This document shows positions 5,937 to 9,420 of a stretch of DNA of 9,420 nt, piece by piece. The DNA is from Rhodobacter sp. (GTDB lineage Bacteria; Pseudomonadota; Alphaproteobacteria; Rhodobacterales; Rhodobacteraceae), in the NCBI GenBank assembly GCA_013824055.1, contig PNNE01000160.1:1-9420 (forward strand). The letters are read 5' to 3'. Position numbers and translations under genes: made by a program. The notes under the pieces were generated by a model that saw only the letters and a program-made list of their open reading frames with translations, made no database searches and was not told the DNA's origin. How positions within the stretch are numbered: position 1 is the stretch's first letter; each line of letters begins with the position of its first letter.

Positions 5937-6707
5937 ATGTTCGATGTCGGTGAAACCGCGGGCTTCCTGCCCTTGCAGCAAAGCCCGCTCTATGCCGCGG
6001 CCGTCGAAGCCTGCGGCGCGCGCGTGCGCTGGCTGGACGGCGTGCTGGCGGTGGAGCGGGGGCCGTTGCGGCTGATCTCGCGCGTCGGGGGGGTGGACCG
6101 GGCGGGGCTGCGGCGGCTGGCGCGCTGGCCGGGGGTGACGGTGGCGACACCCGAGGATGCGGTGGCGGGGTTCGGCCTGGTGCCGCTGGTCACGCCGATG
6201 CACCTCGCGGTGTGGTCGCTTGGGCCGGACCTGCGGGCGGGCATGGCGGGCAAGTGGCGCAACCGGCTGGTCGCGGCAGAGCGTTCTGGCATCCGCGTGC
6301 GGCGTGGCGGTCCAGCCACGCTGGAGGCTTTGCTGACCGCAGAAGGGGCGCAGCGGCGGCAGCGGGGCTACCGGGCGCTGCCGCCAGGGTTTTCGCGGGC
6401 GCTGCCCGAGGGGGCCTTGCGGCTGTGGCAGTGGCGGCAGGCGGGGGCAATCGGCGCGGGGATGGCGTTCGTCGTGCATGGCGGAACGGCGAGCTATCAC
6501 CTGGGCTGGGCTTCGCAGGCGGCGAAGACGGCTGGCGTGCACGGCGTGATGCTGCTGCGCGCGGCCGAGGCCTTGCGGGACGAAGGCGTGCGGTGGCTGG
6601 ACCTGGGCACGGTTGACGCCGAAGCCGCGCCGGGGCTGGCGCGGTTCAAGCTGGGCACCGGGGCCGCGCTGCGGCGGTTGGGCGCGACCTGCCTGGTCTT
6701 GCCCTGA
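5937..6707 (+). CDS. FemAB/GNAT-like acyltransferase
   Basis: A 256-residue cytoplasmic protein resembling the BioF2-like/FemAB-type acetyltransferase group (GNAT fold). LPLQQSPLYAAA (11-22) is the usual N-terminal helix of this group, and AGKWRNRLVAAERSGI (104-119) is the basic segment leading to the acyl-donor domain. GGTASYHLGWAS (182-193) followed by VHGVMLLRAAEALRDEGVRW (201-220) forms the acceptor/donor cleft. LDLGTVDAEAAPGLARFKLG (221-240) is the characteristic ending in which GLxxFKxGxG is conserved. The acceptor is unknown; relatives act on peptidoglycan precursors, lipids or exopolysaccharide intermediates. The start is uncertain. ATG 5937 puts the first conserved helix at residue 11. 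GTG 5925 has GGAAAGG ten bases upstream. ATG 5889 would overlap the small divergent gene. A leftmost GTG at 5820 lies inside that gene. The gene is followed after 70 bases by the dioxygenase on the same strand. Confidence 0.78.
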   Translation: MFDVGETAGFLPLQQSPLYAAAVEACGARVRWLDGVLAVERGPLRLISRVGGVDRAGLRRLARWPGVTVATPEDAVAGFGLVPLVTPMHLAVWSLGPDLRAGMAGKWRNRLVAAERSGIRVRRGGPATLEALLTAEGAQRRQRGYRALPPGFSRALPEGALRLWQWRQAGAIGAGMAFVVHGGTASYHLGWASQAAKTAGVHGVMLLRAAEALRDEGVRWLDLGTVDAEAAPGLARFKLGTGAALRRLGATCLVLP

Positions 6708-6710
6708 CCC

Positions 6711-6747
6711 GGCGGGCGGGGCAGGGTGGCGAGAGGCAGGGTGGGGG
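6711..6747 (+). repeat. G-run leader with a 10-bp direct repeat before the dioxygenase
   Basis: The coding strand between the acyltransferase and the dioxygenase holds five G-runs (6714-6716, 6718-6721, 6724-6726, 6739-6741, 6743-6747). The decamer GGCAGGGTGG occurs at 6720-6729 and again at 6735-6744. The runs come close to a G-quadruplex motif, but one loop of 12 bases exceeds the usual limit. Any effect on translation of the dioxygenase, which starts 31 bases later, is speculation. Confidence 0.35.
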
Positions 6748-6777
6748 CGCAGGCTTGCGGCAAGGGAGAGGTGTCAC

Positions 6778-7563
6778 ATGGTCACGGTGACGGACGAGAT
6801 GGTCGAGGCTTATCAGCGCGACGGGGTTGTGCTGGTCAAGGGGTTGTGGGCCGACTGGGTCGAGATGCTGCGGGCGGGTGTGGCGCGGAACATGGCGGCC
6901 CCGACGCACCAGATGGCGACGCTGAAACCCGGCGAGCCGGGATATTTCTTCGACGACTACTGCAACTGGCAGAAGGTGCCGGAATTCGGCGCCGTGATCC
7001 GGCAGTCGGGGGTGGCCGAGGTCGCGGCGCGGCTGATGCGGTCGGACCGGGTGCAGATGTTCCACGATCATGTGCTGGTGAAGGAACCGGGGACCACGAA
7101 GCCGACGCCCTGGCACACGGACGGGCCGTATTATTTCGTCGAAGGCAGGCAGACCGTCAGCTTCTGGTCGCCCCTGGACCCGGTGAAGGACGCGGCGCTG
7201 CGCTGCGTGGCGGGGTCGCATCTCTGGCCGAAGGACGTGCTCCCGACGCGGTGGATGTCGGAGACGAACTTCTATCCGGGCGAGGCCGACTACATGGCCG
7301 TCCCGGACCCCGAGGCCGAGGGGATGGAAATCCGGGAGTGGGAAATGGAACCGGGGGATGCGGTGGCCTTCAACTTCCGCACTCTGCATGGGGCGCGGGG
7401 GAACACGACGGCGAACCGTCGGCGGGCCTTCTCGCTGCGGCTGGTGGGCGAGGATGCCCGGTATGTGGAGCGGCCGGGACCGACCTCGCCACCGTTTCCG
7501 GGGCATGGGATGGTGGCCGGGCAAAGGCTGCGCGAGGACTGGTTCTTGGTCCTGCGGGGCTAG
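6778..7563 (+). CDS. PhyH-family Fe(II)/2-oxoglutarate dioxygenase
   Basis: A 261-residue cytoplasmic non-heme iron oxygenase of the phytanoyl-CoA dioxygenase superfamily. These enzymes couple decarboxylation of 2-oxoglutarate to hydroxylation of a small molecule. The iron-binding triad is visible as His113 and Asp115 in PWHTDGPYY (111-119) and His204 in FRTLHGARGN (200-209). Arg215 in NRRRAFSLR lies eleven residues after the distal His, the family position for the 2-oxoglutarate carboxylate. FWSPLDPV (129-136) and CVAGSHLW (143-150) are further double-stranded beta-helix landmarks, as is MEPGDAVAFN (190-199). The start is ATG 6778, with AGGGAG at 6763-6768 nine bases upstream. The substrate is unknown. 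The length and the sequence around HTD are unlike ectoine hydroxylase. It is the second gene in a + strand run with an acyltransferase before it and a membrane protein after it. Confidence 0.9.
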   Translation: MVTVTDEMVEAYQRDGVVLVKGLWADWVEMLRAGVARNMAAPTHQMATLKPGEPGYFFDDYCNWQKVPEFGAVIRQSGVAEVAARLMRSDRVQMFHDHVLVKEPGTTKPTPWHTDGPYYFVEGRQTVSFWSPLDPVKDAALRCVAGSHLWPKDVLPTRWMSETNFYPGEADYMAVPDPEAEGMEIREWEMEPGDAVAFNFRTLHGARGNTTANRRRAFSLRLVGEDARYVERPGPTSPPFPGHGMVAGQRLREDWFLVLRG

Positions 7564-7564
7564 G

Positions 7565-7669
7565 ATGTCCACGCAGGACAGGGGGTTCGGCTTGAGAAAG
7601 ATCAACGACTTGGGCCTGGGCGTTTGCAATGTGTTCACCATGCCCGTCGCCGTCAGGAGCGCCAGATGA
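7565..7669 (+). CDS. Doubtful 34-codon ORF bridging dioxygenase and membrane protein genes
   Basis: An ATG two bases after the dioxygenase stop opens a 34-codon frame (MSTQDRGFGLRKINDLGLGV at its start). Its TGA at 7667-7669 overlaps the ATG at 7666 of the next gene (ATGA). That gapless packing is what coupled genes look like. It fills an otherwise untranslated 102-base gap whose base composition is less GC-rich than the neighbouring genes. Against it, there is no Shine-Dalgarno, no recognisable family and no membrane or signal pattern. It may be a leader peptide, an orphan small protein, or chance. Confidence 0.25.
   Translation: MSTQDRGFGLRKINDLGLGVCNVFTMPVAVRSAR
7655..7659 (+). promoter_or_regulatory. 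Ribosome binding site of the TehA-like gene
   Basis: AGGAG lies six bases before ATG 7666. It is the clearest Shine-Dalgarno in the window. It decides the start of the membrane protein in favour of ATG 7666 over the in-frame ATG at 7624. Confidence 0.75.
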
Positions 7670-8658
7670 CCCTTGAGCCGCGCCCGAAGCGCTATCCGCC
7701 GCCCGAGTTTCCGGCGCGACAGCCCAAGCTGTTCGCGAGGACACCTCCCGCGGTGTTCCCGTCGATCCTGGGGCTGCTGGGGTTGGTCGTGGCGCTGCGG
7801 CTGGCGTTCGGCCGGCTGGGCTGGGACCAGGGGCCGGTTGATCTGCTGGCGGGGCTGGTGGTGGCGCTGTGGGCCTTTGCGGCCCTGGCCTATGCGGTCA
7901 AGCTCGCGCGGCGGCCAGGCGTGGTCATGGAGGATCTGCGGGCCCTGCCGGGGCGGTCGGGCCTTGCCTCGCTGACGATGGGCGGGATGGTGGCGGCAGG
8001 GATCGTCGGCGCCTACGCAGCGCCGGTCGGCGCGGCGCTGCTGGTGCTGGCTTTGGCGGGCCATCTGGTGCTGGCGGTCCTGCTGGTGCGGCTTCTGGCG
8101 GGCTTGCCGCCCGAGGCGCGGGCAGTGAACCCGACGCTGCACCTGAGCCTTGTGGGCTTCATCGTCGCGGCGGGCCCGGCGCAGGCGCAAGGCTGGCCGG
8201 TGCTGGCCGAGGCGCTGTTCTGGGCGGTGATCCCGGTGGCCCTGGCGATCTGGGCCCTGAGCCTGCGGCAGTTTGCGGCCGCAGTCCCGCCCGCTCCGCT
8301 GCGGCCGCTGCTGGCGATCCACCTGGCCCCGGCGGCGCTGCTGGCGCTGGTGGCGGGGCTGCTGGGCAAGCCGGTGCTGGCGTCGCTGTTCCTCGGGCTG
8401 GGGACGGTCTACGCGATCCTGCTGCTGGCCGGGGGGCGCTGGCTGACGCAGTCCGGGCCGTCGCCCTTGTGGGGGGCCTTCACCTTTCCGCTGGCCGCGC
8501 TGGCAAGTGCCATGCTGGTGGCCGGTGGAGCGTGGTTCTGGCCGGGCCTGGCCCTGGCTGGCCTCGGTCTGGGCGTGATCCCGGCGATTGCCTGGTGGGT
8601 CCTGAAGCGCTGGCCGGGGGGCAAGCTGGCGGCAGTGACCAACGCAGCCGAGGCTTGA
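7666..8658 (+). CDS. TehA/SLAC1-like (TDT family) ten-helix membrane protein
   Basis: A 330-residue inner-membrane protein with about ten hydrophobic segments (roughly 30-48, 59-80, 102-120, 122-146, 154-171, 177-200, 213-233, 236-257, 269-291 and 295-313). This is the helix count of the tellurite-resistance/dicarboxylate transporter (TehA, SLAC1 anion channel) family. TPPAVFPSILGLLGL (26-40) matches the family's first helix, and SPLWGAFTFPLAALA (266-280) matches its conserved FTFP segment. Rhodobacteraceae homologues are usually annotated as tellurium resistance protein. A tellurite phenotype is not shown, and an anion or organic acid channel is equally possible. The N-terminal 25 residues (PRPKRYPPPEFPARQPKLF) are basic and proline-rich and probably cytoplasmic. 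No tehB-like methyltransferase is next to it. The gene converges on the amidotransferase with only 23 bases between the stops and no clear terminator. Confidence 0.78.
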   Translation: MTLEPRPKRYPPPEFPARQPKLFARTPPAVFPSILGLLGLVVALRLAFGRLGWDQGPVDLLAGLVVALWAFAALAYAVKLARRPGVVMEDLRALPGRSGLASLTMGGMVAAGIVGAYAAPVGAALLVLALAGHLVLAVLLVRLLAGLPPEARAVNPTLHLSLVGFIVAAGPAQAQGWPVLAEALFWAVIPVALAIWALSLRQFAAAVPPAPLRPLLAIHLAPAALLALVAGLLGKPVLASLFLGLGTVYAILLLAGGRWLTQSGPSPLWGAFTFPLAALASAMLVAGGAWFWPGLALAGLGLGVIPAIAWWVLKRWPGGKLAAVTNAAEA

Positions 8659-8681
8659 CGGCCGGGCACCTGGGGCAGCGG

Positions 8682-9377
8682 TCAGATCAGGGATACCCAG
8701 GCGCGGGCCAGGGCCAGACCGTGGCGGTCCGCCTCCGCGCCTCGGGTGCGGGCCAGTTCGGGCTGGCGCGTGGTCCAGCCCGGGGACATGCGGTCGGTCA
8801 AGTCGGGGAAGGTGCGGGTCCAGTCCCGGACCACGCTGCGGCTCGCCTCGAAATGGAACTGGGTGCCATAGGTCGCGCGGCCGATCCGGAAGGCCTGATG
8901 CGCGGCCGTCGGGCTGTGGGCGAGATGCACCGCAGCTTCGGGCAGCGTGAAGGTGTCAGAGTGCCACTGGAAGATCGGAAAGGTCTGGGGCACCCGTGAC
9001 AGGACCGGATCGGCGCGGCCCGCCTCGGTCAGGCTGACATCGACCCAACCGAATTCTGGCGCGGTGCCAAGGTGGTTTTCCGCGCCGAAAGCGCGGGCAA
9101 GAAGCTGGGAGCCGAGACAGATGCCAAGCACGGGTTTGCCCGTGGCGGTGTAGGCGGCCATGAGGTCGGCGAGGGCCGACAGGTAGGGATGGGTGTGGTC
9201 GTCGGTGGCCGACTGCTCGCCGCCGAAGACGACCAGCGCGTCGGCCGCATCGGTGGTGGGCAGCGCGTTGTCGGCCCAGGGCTTCCACAGGTCGATCAGC
9301 GCGGCCGCTTCGTGCAGCGCGACGCCGACCTGGCCGTGGTGGGTGATGCGGGTGTTCTCGACGATGGCGACGCGCAT
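8682..9377 (-). CDS. Class-I glutamine amidotransferase-like protein
   Basis: A 231-residue cytoplasmic protein with a type-1 GATase fold, usually annotated as GMP synthase-like glutamine amidotransferase. LVVFGGEQSA (48-57) is the N-terminal glycine loop. GICLGSQLLARAFG (85-98) holds the nucleophile Cys87 in the nucleophile elbow. FQWHSDTF (136-143) is the conserved mid-domain motif, and GTQFHFEAS (171-179) supplies His175 and Glu177, so the Cys-His-Glu triad is complete. There is no synthetase domain as in GuaA and no PuuD-type context. The real role may therefore be hydrolysis of a gamma-glutamyl compound or delivery of ammonia to an unknown partner. The start is ATG 9377, with AAAGGA (complement of 9384-9389) six bases upstream. 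No promoter is clear in the 43 bases before the window edge. The gene is transcribed toward the TehA-like gene. Confidence 0.88.
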   Translation of the reverse strand: MRVAIVENTRITHHGQVGVALHEAAALIDLWKPWADNALPTTDAADALVVFGGEQSATDDHTHPYLSALADLMAAYTATGKPVLGICLGSQLLARAFGAENHLGTAPEFGWVDVSLTEAGRADPVLSRVPQTFPIFQWHSDTFTLPEAAVHLAHSPTAAHQAFRIGRATYGTQFHFEASRSVVRDWTRTFPDLTDRMSPGWTTRQPELARTRGAEADRHGLALARAWVSLI

Positions 9378-9420
9378 GGGGTGTCCTTTGGGTCGTGGCC
9401 AATCTGCAAGGGGCCGGGGG

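Noticed and set aside
6646..8322. 558-codon open frame on the minus strand
   Set aside because: It is antisense to the dioxygenase and membrane protein genes, which have clear motifs. Its product is a low-complexity Arg/Pro/Gln/His mix, typical of a GC-rich shadow frame.
8659..8681. Possible terminator between the TehA-like gene and the amidotransferase
   Set aside because: The 23-base gap has no stem of useful length and no T-tract on either strand.

Overview
The window looks like chromosomal DNA of a high-GC alphaproteobacterium, most likely Rhodobacteraceae (Rhodobacter/Cereibacter/Tabrizicola/Paracoccus-like). I infer this from the GC- and NGG/GCG-rich codon use, the NDUFAF6-like squalene/phytoene-synthase-fold protein, the Glk plus AglR-like LacI regulator pair, and the short TehA/SLAC1-type membrane protein. 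No species can be named. There is no sign of an insertion sequence, prophage, CRISPR array, tRNA or rRNA. The genes are densely packed and the gaps between them are all about 100 bp or less.

Left region (1-2.1 kb): the last 19 codons of an unidentified upstream gene overlap (ATGA) the start of an NDUFAF6-like protein on the + strand. This protein converges on an MFS permease encoded on the - strand.

Second region (2.1-3.5 kb): an AlkA-type DNA glycosylase and an alpha/beta-hydrolase (carboxylesterase/phospholipase type) form a tightly coupled + strand pair (TGATG overlap). They diverge from the MFS gene across an 84-bp gap that carries an inverted repeat over the MFS start codon. The pair ends at a 24-bp near-perfect palindrome.

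Third region (3.57-5.92 kb, - strand): reading leftward, a 51-codon single-pass membrane protein that is easy to miss, a LacI-family regulator with a good sigma-70-type promoter (TTGACG-17-TATGGT), and glucokinase. A LacI-type operator core lies between the regulator and glk, which suggests that the regulator controls glucokinase. Together they look like a sugar-responsive control unit whose transporter genes lie outside the window.

Fourth region (5.94-8.66 kb, + strand): a FemAB/GNAT-like acyltransferase, a PhyH-type Fe(II)/2-oxoglutarate dioxygenase, a doubtful 34-codon ORF and a ten-helix TehA/SLAC1-like membrane protein, possibly co-transcribed. This run converges on a class-I glutamine amidotransferase-like protein (- strand, 8.68-9.38 kb).

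I do not see a convincing new multi-gene system. The points most worth a second look are the LacI operator before glk, the apparently non-catalytic synthase-fold protein, the hidden small membrane protein, and the hairpins and palindromes at gene boundaries.
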